Shown one piece after another: positions 9,428-18,631 of a stretch of 18,643 nucleotides of DNA. Position 1 is the first letter of the stretch. Each line of letters opens with the position of its first letter. The stretch covers positions 1 through 18,643 of the forward strand of contig MU405490.1 of assembly GCA_022836615.1 (NCBI GenBank), given 5' to 3'. The notes below the pieces were generated by a model, which was not told where the DNA came from, did not search any database, and was given only the letters and a program-made list of their open reading frames with translations. The translations under genes were made by a program, and so were the position numbers. The stretch is from Annulohypoxylon bovei var. microspora. Its lineage: Eukaryota; Ascomycota; Sordariomycetes; Xylariales; Hypoxylaceae.

Positions 9428-9504
9428 CTTTTATCGCAAAGATCAAACAATCATCAATCAATTACTTGCCTATGACCTGTCGCCATAATCTGTAATCTGT
9501 CAGG

Positions 9505-10250
9505 ATGTCGAGGAAGCAAGCCAAGGGCGAGTATATCGAAACGGTAAGCCGCTTGATCCGGTCGATCTTTCGAAGAACCACCGTCAGTGTTTCGCTGGCG
9601 CATTAACGTATTCGTGTGCAGGACACGGGAAACAAGGTGTCTCGAAAAGCCATCTTGATCGGAACGCAACACATCATGCTCGGCGGCAAGACCGTCATCC
9701 AGGCCGAAGCCATGATACGCGGCGACTTGGCCAGAACCGCTCAGCCCACTTCGAGTTCGGGCGCCGCCGCTCCTGGTAGCAACACGGCCGTAGCTATCGG
9801 TCGATATTGTTATCTTAGCAAAGCGTGTTGTCTACGCCCGCCTGGTCGTATATACAAAGGGTTCGTTCCTCATGCGCCGAGAGGCTCGTTCGATTCTACC
9901 GCTCCTTGCTGACAGCATCTTCTCCCTCCAGATCATTCACGTATCTCCCCCTCCGACTTGGCGATCACGTTTTCATTGGCGACAACACCGTCGTCCAGGC
10001 GGCCACCGTCGGAAGCCACGTATACATCGGCCAGAACGTCGTCGTCGGGGAGTTTGCCATCGTCAAAGACTACGTCCGCATCCTGGACGGCACCGTCGTA
10101 CCTCCCAACATGGTCATACCCAGCTTCAGCGTCGTTGCCGGTCAGCCTGCCCGGGTCGTCGGCGAGGTTCCCGAAGGCGGCCACGAGGCTTTTGAGCTAA
10201 GAGAGCTGTATAAGACGGTTGGGAATAATCCGCAGTCTTTGCCAGTGTGA
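9505..10250 (+). CDS. Dynactin subunit 5 (p25), three exons
   Basis: Dynactin pointed-end subunit p25; with p27, p62 and Arp11 it forms the complex that links dynein to cargo such as early endosomes. Model: exons 9505-9543, 9622-9860 and 9932-10250 (TGA), 198 residues. Intron 1 (78 nt, GTAAGC..CAG) and intron 2 (71 nt, GTTCGT..CAG, CTGAC branch site) both join family-consistent sequence. Landmarks are EYIETDTGNKVSRKAIL (about 9-25), IRGDLA (45-50), RPP...YKGSFTYLPLRLGDHVFIG and then repeated [VI]-G-x-[NV]-V hexapeptides of a left-handed beta-helix up to GTVVPP. The start ATG gives the short basic leader MSRKQAKGEYIET, as expected. Oddity: a stretch of about 20 Ser/Ala/Gly/Pro residues (51-70) sits between IRGDLA and AIGRYC, where animal p25 is tightly spaced. 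Expected cytosolic housekeeping gene. Confidence 0.94.
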
Positions 10251-11545
10251 TTTTCTGTTTGGGCTTGAGCTGTTGCGAAACATCCCGAGCGATATGTCAA
10301 CAGAATAGGTGTTTCCGCATCAAGATGCCACTCCATCACTTCTCCACGACCTGATCTTGATCTCGAATGCATATAGTGATGTCGAGAGAAACATGGCCCT
10401 GTCTGCTCATGAAATTTGGCTATGGGACGGATCGGTGGATGATCTAGACATCGAACTATCGTGATCAATCTTGCTACCACAAGTTCTGTTGAGGGCCATA
10501 GGGCAGACGTCTAGAATATGAGGAGGACGAATGACGAATGACGAGTGAAGCCACTCCTCGACTATCAGGAATGGTAAGTACCCAGCCATGATTGAAGGAA
10601 TGCCAGGCCAATGGCGCCTTTTTACAAGGCTAAATACTTGCCTGTTCGACGACGGCCGATTGGGGTCAGAGTGATGCTTAAGCGGTTCAGATTGGGGGCA
10701 GGGTAAGATTTTGGTGGTGAGTTGATTCCGGAATTCACGAATTGGCAATAGGAATCACTTTTTATGCACGCCTATGGGATGGGTGTATATTACTAGGGGG
10801 TGAGTAGTTAGAAGGGATGACGCCTGAAGTGCCCACTCGGCCTGACAACCAAGATACTTACATGCCCTAACTAGTACCCAGGCTGCCAGGTACATAGGTA
10901 GGTAGTTGGGGAATTATGAAGAATATAGGCTCTAATTGACCTTCTCTTGAGGCCATACATACGTCGAACGTCGCGGCAACTGCTACATCACACACATTGC
11001 TGGATATCGATTCGGAATGATTGTACCGTGATAAATGAATGCCTATCCAATTGTTCTCGGTTCTTATGTGGCCCATTTCCACGTCAAACACGAAAACCCC
11101 CACATCTTATCGCCCTTCATATGTCCAAAGCTAGATTCTTAAGGTTCCAAACATTGCCATCGGTACTCGGCCGGTGTAGAACAGAAGCTACATGTTCCGG
11201 TGCAGTCCGATTGTTGGACGCACGGCTGACCGCAAGTCGCGTCGGGAAAAGGCGTCAAGTCTGCTACCAGAGGTGTCTGGTTATACATAATATGTATTAG
11301 CATTGTCTGCCGAACGTTGGCTTAATCGAGTCCGTCTCGACTTACAGCTGATGCGACATGGAGAGCCGCGAGGACTAAAGTAGCGAAGGGAGCAAGAGTA
11401 AAACGCATGCTGTAGATTTGAAGACAAGTCCTATTGGGTTTAATATCATGTGTGAAAGACCTTCGAGTTCAAATACCTAGGTATATACATAGGTAGTTAA
11501 TCGGACTCGTTGTGTGTAGGTAACCTGAAGTATTTAGTAGCTTAA
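10251..11545. other. Intergenic region after p25, no gene seen
   Basis: It begins with the p25 3' untranslated region. Open frames such as 10407-10748 (minus, 113 residues) and 10947-11300 (plus, 117 residues) lack recognisable domains, credible starts or splice structure. TAGGTAGGTA-type motifs occur at about 10888-10902 and 11470-11492. I see nothing else. Confidence 0.6.
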
Positions 11546-11578
11546 GTAAGGAAAACTTTTGGGCAAAGTGGTCCTTAC
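11546..11578. repeat. Hairpin GTAAGGA..TCCTTAC at left edge of the candidate element
   Basis: GTAAGGA (11546-11552) pairs with TCCTTAC (11572-11578) around a 19-nt loop containing AAACTTTTGGGC. It coincides with the proposed left terminus. Confidence 0.45.
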
Positions 11579-12771
11579 AATACGTTGAAACTCGCAGCTA
11601 CGCAACGATTTTAATTTCAATTACTGAAAGGGATTTTCATACGTAATAGGTGTGACGTAATGTAACCTATTTATCGAGAGTACTGTTGAAGCCCGGCTCG
11701 TAAAGATGGCTCAACGAGCTGAGCTGGGAACTCGAGGCCGGGTTTTCCAGGCTTGGGGAGTTCAAATCGGACCGGAGCGGGCGAGCTGTATCCAGGGGCG
11801 GCGCCGGGGCAGCTGCCTCGGGATCACCAGCTACTGGTTCAGTTGCACGGGAAACGGTATCTAGGTGTATTAGCTGTTCCAAGGAGACTCGGTGGATAGT
11901 GGGATAGGGGGATTCGAAGCTGTGTGGCCAATCAGGGCAAAGCAGGTAGGGCGACGACGAGGTTAAATTGTACGGCAGGTATGGGGGCTGGCTACAGGAC
12001 TGTGGGTTAGTAGGAGCCTTATTATCCTCATGGGTCAGGGGTACGTACCTTGGGGGTATCTTTCAGGTGTAATCGCTAGAAAAAGGTACATATTAGTTAC
12101 TCAACCTGTTCCAATCGAAAAACACGTCAACTTACTCGATTTAATTCAGGGAAAAGAGGTAATCTAGTTGATTAGTAAGTAAACTGGTTATATTCAACTG
12201 AAAAACTGATTCAACGATTGACACTGGTCAAAAAACTGATGTTGAAGCTCGCGATGCTGGCTTTTGCCCACGATTTTGGTGTTGCAGTTGGGGTTGTAAG
12301 AGAAAAGAATGGGATTGAATATCTCAGACCTGGGAACCCCCTAATAGGCAAGCTAAAAGCGGTGGGGATGGGCAAAACACGTTGATTGGTTGACTGGGAG
12401 ATCGCTAGTCCGTATGTGGGATAGATCGACGGGTTTAACCTTACATTGCGCTTGTACTAAAATGGCTGCGCTTGTACCAAAAGGGCTGCGCTTGTACTAA
12501 AATGGCTGCGCTTGTACCAAAAGGGCTGCGCTTGTACCAAAAGGGCTGCGCTTGTACCAAAAAGGTTTCGCTTGTACTAAAGGGAGATCTTAGCGTAACG
12601 TTAAACGGATGCACGAATTCTGATTGGTTAGAATCTTTATCTTATCAGTTTCGCAGCAGTTCGACCCATTTTTCTTTGAAAAATCTCGTCCCTGATTGAT
12701 CCACTTTTTACGAAAATAAGTAAGGAAAACTTTTTTTTAAAAGAAAATTAAAAGAGAAAAAAAAGTTTTCC
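11550..12771. mobile_element. Candidate non-autonomous DNA transposon with TAA flanks
   Basis: The left end GGAAAACTTTT (11550-11560) is matched in inverted orientation by AAAAGTTTTCC at the right end (12761-12771). Both ends are bordered by the trinucleotide TAA (11547-11549 and 12772-12774). An 11-bp terminal inverted repeat with a 3-bp TAA/TTA-type target duplication resembles PIF/Harbinger elements; TA-target Tc1/mariner elements are an alternative. The interior has no transposase frame, but it contains a 20-bp minisatellite and, at the right end, a second copy of the left terminus (12724-12734) forming a hairpin. The repeat is short and partly low-complexity, so coincidence cannot be excluded. 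Confidence 0.4.
12448..12587. repeat. 20-bp minisatellite, 7 copies
   Basis: Seven head-to-tail 20-bp units begin GCGCTTGTAC (TCGCTTGTAC in the last). Two variants exist, ACTAAAATGGCT (A) and ACCAAAAGGGCT (B), in the order A B A B B B' A', the last two being diverged. Unit length is not a multiple of 3, so the frame rotates and no protein repeat is implied. It lies near the right end of the candidate DNA element, where subterminal repeats are often found. Confidence 0.95.
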
Positions 12772-12772
12772 T
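12723..12772. repeat. Perfect 16-bp inverted repeat (hairpin)
   Basis: AGGAAAACTTTTTTTT (12723-12738) is exactly complementary to AAAAAAAAGTTTTCCT (12757-12772), with an 18-nt A-rich spacer. TAA borders both sides (12721-12723 and 12772-12774). The AGTAAGGAAAACTTTT word also occurs at 11545-11560. It is probably a transposon terminus or a tiny internally deleted copy. Confidence 0.85.
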
Positions 12773-12774
12773 AA

Positions 12775-13859
12775 TGAACCTCTGCTTCAAGCTTCAAGGT
12801 TTACCTCACAACAACGTTGCAACTTATATTATCATTATATTTCCAAATGCATCGCCCCAGCTTTAACAGAATACGAAATTAAGCGATTGGCGTATAGTTT
12901 CTAATGGGACACTGCAGCCAAATCTGTAAAGTCTAACCTCACTCCTGTATGGGTGCGACAGGTGAGCTGATTACTTGAAAAGGGGCTATCTTGCGGAAGC
13001 TCGTATTTCTAGCAACGTATCCTAGATCGAAGTAAAATTTTATACTACGTTGCAATTCCATAGCAATGTGTGAAGCAATTGTTTTTGCAAATTCGATATG
13101 ATTTTCTATCATTAAGATAGATAATTGGGTACGTTCTTTTATTGTAAGATCCGATCCGGAAACCGGATAGTTAAGCTGATAGCAGATGCAGTTTAAAGGC
13201 TCCCCATTAAAGAGCTGTAAATATGAAAGAGCCTTCGGCCCCAGGAGTCTTAGAAAGGTTCATCTGTTAATGGCCATAATTTCATACAGCTACCAGCGAG
13301 CCTTTTGCCACTATTTCCCAAAGTACCTAGTGCCTGGCCATCACTCAGATGCTTCGATACGTGAGAGTCACAAGCGTACAACTTAAGCTGCTTGTAGATT
13401 TCTCGATGTGTCTTAGGCCGAACGGATGAAGTGTGATGGGTTATCATTGAAGCAAGGAAGAGTCCACCGAACGTTATTAAGCTCGCTCATATGTCATCCC
13501 CTTCTTCATTACTACCTACCTACCTAACCATTACTTCAAACGCCACATGATAACATTTCATAGGTATATACCTAAACTGAGCTCAACCAGCTTCTTACTT
13601 CATATTGGTTGTCTTACCGGAATACATTAAAATATAATAATGTATTACACGTCAGCCTATAATAGGTAGTAACCTGCATCTTTGACGCTCTAACTATACT
13701 GAGGTAGTTGCATAAGCTATGATGTAACTAAGTAGCGGTGGTAGCTTTTTACTTAAATCATTGACTGTGTAAGCAAAAACGTGAAGTATCACACATCTCA
13801 CACATGCCCTTGTCAGTAATTTCATTTCTTAGGCCTCAGAACAAGTTGCAACTATACAA
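12775..13859. other. Intergenic region before the TLDc gene, no gene seen
   Basis: No coding region is supported; frames at 13186-13386 and 13250-13447 are short and domainless. It contains a small hairpin ATCCGG-AAA-CCGGAT (13154-13168), and TACCTACC/TAGGTATATACCTA motifs at about 13512-13530 and 13561-13575. The TLDc promoter should lie in its last few hundred bases. Confidence 0.55.
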
Positions 13860-15664
13860 ATGGGACAGCTAACGTCAACACCGGCGGTACCCGAGCCGCC
13901 TCTTTGGTTAGCACCAGTCGATAATGTCGGTATGTGAAAAAGAATCGATGCCTACCTTATATTACTTTATAGAATACCCACTAAGGTCGGGAAACCCACG
14001 GAAGATCAGTTCATCGGCAGATTTAGGTTTGTACTCGAGATCCATTGCCTCTCTTGCGAAGAACGACAGCGGTCTCGGTTGTTGTTTGAAAAGTTCAGCG
14101 GCTCGTCCAACCCACCACAAAGTATGCAACCCTTGAATGATTGCGTATAATATATTAAACAAGTTAGCATGGGATGAGGCAGATATGGTTGAACTGCTCA
14201 GTGTCGCCCTTCCAGATGAGTTGAAAGGGACCCTTTTAGCTGCGGGCCCACTCCTTTTTCGAATTATGATACGGCTTGGATCATTCCCGTATCACAGCCA
14301 ACCCGTTTCGAGTCTGACTCTCGACATGGTCTTGGTTGCTGTCATTATCCTACTTCGTTACCACGAGAGAAATGGCACTGCTGTCGCTGGGACTAGCCCC
14401 GGAGACTTTAGCTCGGAGGAGAAGGGGATGAAGTGGTTGCGCCGCATCTTATTCCAATGTATGGCGATTCGCGACGGGTCTAGCGAAGGATGCGACCTCG
14501 GAGGGACGGATCGTATTATTAGAAAAAGTGAATCCGACGACGAGGACCTTCTAGGAGCTTATAGATACGTGGTGAGCACGAACAGATGGCGCGATTGGGA
14601 ACGTACGCCGAAAGTGCTGCACCGCGGACCTCCTATTATCCCCGAGGTCGAACTCCCTTCCTCGCGATCCCGGGACCTTAGCGGCTCTATCCCTAGAGCT
14701 GAGTTCGATTTTCTCGTCAAGCTACTACTAGCCGGTCAGCTGTATCTGTCTGGGGATAGTACCGAACCCCTAACCAACACAAAGGAGCTGGATGCATGCG
14801 TGGCTAGTGTCTTGAGTGCCTTTCCTGAAGCTAGAGAGGTTCCATATATTACTTGGGACTCGTATGACGGTATTCTCTCGTCGCAATTGGTAACCCACGT
14901 CTTTCTCTGTTAAAGAAATACCTACGTGGTTTCATGCTAACTTGACTTAGCCCAATATTTACATTGGTTTCGCTGGTCTGCTTGCTCCATTGATTCTTCA
15001 TGGCAGGATAAGCACGGAGCAATTGAGCTCATCATCGAGAACCGAGACTTCCTTACTCCTACGCCGGGCATTCTCTAAGGTTACACCCCAGAATAGCTCT
15101 ATTCCAGTAGGGAGTATTTTCAAACCCCGCATTTTTGCACAGCTGGCAACATTTCTTCCGTTGGAATTATGTACCCAAAGGCCGTCCGTCATTTACACTG
15201 CTGGGGGTGGCAGCTTCAGGCTCGATGCGCTGAAGAACCAGATGCGCCCGAGACGCCAGCCTCTAGTCATTCTTGTATCGGGGACTGCTTTAGATATAGC
15301 AAGCTCTGACGGGGTAGTGCATATTTGCTTCGGTGCCTTCCTCTCGGAAGACGACGAAGATGCTGACTCTCAGGAATATTTAGAGCAAATTCCTGCTGAT
15401 GTCTTCCAACTCAGACCGACTCACTCGGTTTCCCATAGCCCCACAGCCGACATTACGTTCCAGAGTGGCGGTAATGTAGTTTGTATTACGTTTGCTGATA
15501 CGGGCCGCGCAGACGCTCGATTCATCCTCGACGATGGTGCCCAGACCGCAAGTTACTACCCCCGGGGAGAGAGCGGGAGAGAAGAACCCAGCCCGATCCA
15601 TATCAAGGTTGAAAATATGGATCTTGTTGCTCTAGGTTTCATCTCGGATGCCGAAACTACTTAG
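13860..15664 (+). CDS. Rtc5-like TLDc domain protein, four exons
   Basis: Relative of fungal restriction of telomere capping protein 5, a TLDc protein; yeast TLDc proteins act on the vacuolar V-ATPase. Model: exons 13860-13929, 14021-14121, 14164-14889 and 14951-15664, 536 residues. MGQLTSTP at the N-terminus fits an N-myristoylation signal (Gly2, Ser6), as in Rtc5. Family landmarks are LGLYSRSIASLA, LAWDEADMVELLSVALPDEL, LLFRIMIRLGSFPYHSQP and WDSYDGILSSQL|PNIYIGFAGLLAPL. In the TLDc part (about 355-530) they are FAQLATFLP, SVIYTAGGGSFRLDALKNQM, PLVILVSG, VFQLRPTHSV and the C-terminal block with FILDDGA. The last intron (61 nt, GTAACC, TGCTAACTTGAC branch, TAG) is solid. Intron 1 (91 nt) lacks a good branch site, and intron 2 (42 nt, GTATGC..AAG) is unusually short and uncertain, so residues about 24-60 may be mis-modelled. 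The domain is diverged from canonical TLDc. Confidence 0.82.
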
Positions 15665-16043
15665 TCTACTAAGAATCGTTCTTGTTCAGCTGCTTCAGGT
15701 CGTATCAAGAATATTTCAAATGCCGAATAGGTACCTACCTATGAAATTTGGGTTTTAAACTCGACCCAAACCGGAATTTAGGAATTTTATATCCTCCGTA
15801 ACTATGTGTAGTTATCTTCTTTTAGTCAAATATAGTAAGAAATGAAATACCTACCACCTAGGAGGTACCTACCTAGGTACTACGTAACTTCACAAGTAAC
15901 CCTTCACGAACACAGGTAAGTTGATTGAAATGATGGTTTAAATTATTAACATTACGGTCATCTAAACTCTTTAGGTAGGTAGGTATCTGCTTTTATTATG
16001 TGGGAGAGCAGGTAAGCGTCGACGTTATGTATTCGAGGATCGC
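15665..16043. other. Short region between convergent gene ends
   Basis: The TLDc gene and the xylanase gene end tail to tail across 379 bp, which must hold both 3' untranslated regions and both polyadenylation sites. It contains dense TAGGTACCTACC, ACCTAGGAGGTACC and TTAGGTAGGTAGG words at about 15729-15742, 15848-15882 and 15972-15985. No gene is present. Confidence 0.7.
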
Positions 16044-17458
16044 TTACGAGAGATCCTCGGCGATGGCTGTATAAGCTGCCTTGGGCTGGAAGCTCGTGTT
16101 AAAGAGGAGAGGGGTGCTCTGTGACTGCCAGGAGTCCTGCGGAGGGTTAGTGTCATGTGCCGAGAATCTAGGCGGATTGGATATACTCACGGCGTCGCTC
16201 ACACCCCACACGGTAATTCCAACGCACTTCTCGACGGCGAGGCAGGCGTTGGCAACGGTTACGTATCCGTCGGCTGGCGCGTCGACGATATCCAGCTCGG
16301 TGATGGCCAGCTCCGACACGCCGGTCGTAGCAAGCTTCTCCAAGCCGGCCTGCATGCCGCTAGGGCTCGGGTTGCCGCCGCCGAGGTGGCCTTGGATGCC
16401 GATGCCGTCGATCGGGACGCCGGCGGCGAGCCACTTCTCCACGTGGTCGGACATGCCGGTTGTCGTTTTGGCAGAGGTGCCGCTCTCGAGATGGTAGTCG
16501 TTGATGTAAAGTTTCGCGTCCGGGTCCGCCTTGCGCGCTGCCTCGAACGCGATGCGGACGAAGTCCTCGCCGAGCACCTGGGTGAAGACGCAGTCGCGGA
16601 GGGTGCCGTCTTCGTTGAATACCTCGTTGACGACGTCCTGAACAGACCGTGTTAGAATTTTACCCGTACCATCTTTTAGGATCGGTTAGTACGTACCCAA
16701 GCGCGGACCTTGCCCTTATATCTTCCGACGATGGTGCTGATGTGGTTCTCGAGGACGCTTGTGAGCTCTGTGGCATCCGTGATGGCCTTGACATAATCTG
16801 GTAGCTGCTGGTACCAGAGCAAGGTGTGGCCGCGGACGCTCTGGCCGTTCTGGACGGCGAAGTCGACGAGCGCGTCGGCGCCGTCGAAGCTAAACCCTCC
16901 GCGGGTCGGCTCGATGGCGTCCCACTTCATACTATTCTCCGGCGTCAGCTGCCCGAAGTCTTTCTTGATGATGGCGGCATTTTGAGACTCGGACAAGGTA
17001 CCCGAGTCAGCCGCCGTGCCGAAGTACAGCTTGCCCTTCGCCTTGAAGAGCTGATCGATGCTGTCAGATGAGGAACCGCTGCCCGAAGTAGAAGACGGCG
17101 CGGCAGAAGAACTCGTAGAGTGAGTAGTCTGCGTGCTGCTCTGGGTCGTGGAGGAAGGAGTCGCTGATGGAGCCGACGTTGAAGTGAAAGAAGCGATGGA
17201 TGATGTAACTGCAGACTGACTAGCAGACTGGCTAGCAGACTGGCTAACAGACTGGCTAGCAGACGTACCAGCAGACGTACTAGCAAACGTAAGATTAGTG
17301 GAAGTGGCAGTGGCAGTAGCAGTAGCATTGGCAGATGTAATGATAGTATATGCCGAGGAAGAAATGGTGGATGATGTCGACTGAGGACGGTGGCCACCGC
17401 AGGGCCTGGCTACAATGCCCACGGGGCCGAGAAGGAAAGCGAGAGTTGCTGGCTTCAT
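16044..17458 (-). CDS. Secreted GH10 endo-1,4-beta-xylanase, three exons
   Basis: Hydrolyses internal beta-1,4 bonds of plant xylan outside the cell. Model on the minus strand: exons 17458-16697, 16637-16191 and 16136-16044, 433 residues. Intron 1 (59 nt, GTACGT, TTCTAACAC branch, CAG) restores RAW|DVVNE; intron 2 (54 nt) is listed separately. A short hydrophobic leader (about 1-17, cleavage near IVA/RP) is followed by a Ser/Thr/Ala-rich linker (about 25-132) and then the GH10 barrel: ENSMKWD (174-180), GHTLLW (210-215), acid/base Glu259 in DVVNE, IQGH (335-338), nucleophile Glu368 in ITELD, a Cys pair (386, 392), and Trp398 and Trp406 in ITVWGVSDADSW. No CBM1 is seen at either end, although the long linker resembles one that normally tethers it. 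The residue after Trp215 is Tyr where GH10 enzymes usually have His. Confidence 0.94.
16137..16190 (-). other. In-frame, stop-free 54-nt intron of the xylanase gene
   Basis: On the minus strand it starts GTGAGT (16190), has the branch sequence ACACTAACC and ends CGCAG (16137). It is a multiple of three and contains no stop, so an unspliced reading looks like a continuous protein with 18 extra residues (VSISNPPR...). Removal gives WGVSDADSW, with the two conserved Trp eight residues apart as in other GH10 enzymes; retention would make the gap 26. Confidence 0.92.
17209..17292 (-). repeat. 12-bp coding minisatellite for the SASQ linker repeat
   Basis: Seven 12-bp units of the type TAGCAGACTGGC (plus strand), the outer ones diverged. 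They encode on the minus strand the tetrapeptide series SASQ/SVSQ at about residues 66-82 of the xylanase linker. Being a multiple of three, copy-number change keeps the frame. Confidence 0.9.
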
Positions 17459-17701
17459 TTTAACGGCAGAATGTTAAGAAATAAAGAAACAATAGAACGA
17501 CCGAGCAGCTGAAAACGAAAAGTGAGTGTATTGGTCAGATAGTAAGACAGTTAACGATAGTGAGCGGCTGAGCCTGGAGCAGGATCTCGTTGCCAGATGC
17601 CTTTATTGTAGGACAGATGAAGGGAAACAACCTTAGCAGCGGGATATCGTGAATATATCTCGTAGCCGTTAGGGCTCGGAGTATATACTAGTAGATCAAA
17701 T

Positions 17702-17730
17702 AGCCCCCACCCAGGGTCTCCTTGGGGGCT
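17702..17730 (-). promoter_or_regulatory. Promoter hairpin with a CreA-like site upstream of the xylanase
   Basis: AGCCCCCA (17702-17709) is the exact inverse of TGGGGGCT (17723-17730), 13 nt apart. The first arm plus the next base contains GTGGGG on the minus strand, matching the carbon-catabolite repressor CreA/Cre1 consensus SYGGRG. It lies about 245-270 bp before the xylanase ATG, a plausible distance for glucose repression, but short consensus matches are common by chance. Confidence 0.35.
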
Positions 17731-18631
17731 TACATAGACTACGCAAATCCGGGACATTTTACCGACATCCCCTGAGACGATCTAGCTCGCATGCAGCTAA
17801 TCAGAGGTTGTGGCCTTCCTAAAGAGGATGTTTAGTTTGATGGCGTCCCATTTGGTGTTGGGTTAACCTTAGCTAACCGAAGGATGGGTAGGTGGGTAGG
17901 TACATACATAGATCGCTTGAACATCCATGTCGGGAACTATCCGAAGCTATCTACTAGTAAGGACGGTAGCGAGATCTTTGACGCACGTAGTTAGTAGGCG
18001 CGTCGCCGGGATAAAAACCGTATCCACGTGGGAGGTGAGTGAGAAGGAGACGAAGCTACGATTGCCAGGTGGACATCGATGAACGTTAACCCAAAATATC
18101 GCTATCACGAGGTTCGCCGTATCTTCCACGATATCCGAGGCTTCCATATAAGATCAGTTAGGTCTTGGTTCTCGGTTTAATATTGTACCCCTATTCCATA
18201 GCTCTACATTCTCGTAGTGTTGAACAGGACAAAGCCAAGTCTAAGCGTTTCAGGGGGGGCGCAGCTGCATGTAACATATAATACAACCATTATTAAGCTC
18301 TCGGGTGTATCGCGCTACTAGGTAACTGAAGGAATATCATTCTATGACATTTATGATTAGCGGCCTGCTAACGTTAACAAATACGAGATATTAACGCGCG
18401 ATTATTTACTAGGTAGGTAGGTATAATGACAGCTCTGATATAGGGCCGAACTATTGTAGTATCAGGCCGAAGTTTTTTGACCTTGTTAAGTATCTTATAG
18501 GCGTGGCACAGGCCAACGGAACGGAAATATCTAACGAAGGTTATTGAAATTAGTGAACGAATACTTATTACACGTATTATTCATTATACGCATGATTCAT
18601 GTATTAATACGGTATAACGATCCCTTATACG

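Larger units (their letters stand above)
8654..9504. other. Intergenic region upstream of dynactin p25
   Basis: No gene is supported. It holds a short near-palindrome GTGGCG-T-CGCCAC (8734-8746), a G-rich cluster at 9235-9310 and a cluster of CTACC/TACCTAGGTA motifs at about 9388-9427. Open frames at 8728-8916 and 9177-9413 have no recognisable domain and run across low-complexity or motif-repeat DNA. The p25 promoter is presumably within the last few hundred bases; no convincing TATA box was identified. Confidence 0.6.

Noticed and set aside
9933..10184. Overlapping frames on both strands within p25 exon 3
   Set aside because: Shadows of the p25 coding sequence; only the p25 frame shows family conservation.
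10407..10748. 113-residue minus-strand frame
   Set aside because: No recognisable domain, and its sequence looks non-coding; likely chance.
10947..11300. 117-residue plus-strand frame
   Set aside because: No domain, overlapped by another frame at 10867-11103 on the other strand, no splice or start context.
12448..12587. CRISPR-like array
   Set aside because: Units are contiguous with no unique spacers, and the genome is eukaryotic; it is a minisatellite.
12472..12699. 75-residue frame with apparent repeat peptides
   Set aside because: Produced by the 20-bp minisatellite; the unit is not a multiple of three, so the peptide repeat is frame rotation rather than design.
16155..16655. 166-residue plus-strand open frame
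   Set aside because: Antisense shadow of the GH10 xylanase that crosses its real introns; no domain.
16945..17397. 150-residue Leu/Arg-rich minus-strand frame
   Set aside because: Alternative frame of the repetitive Ser/Thr linker of the xylanase.
17551..18147. Two short minus-strand frames upstream of the xylanase
   Set aside because: 66-68 residues, no domain or signal; they lie in promoter-type DNA.
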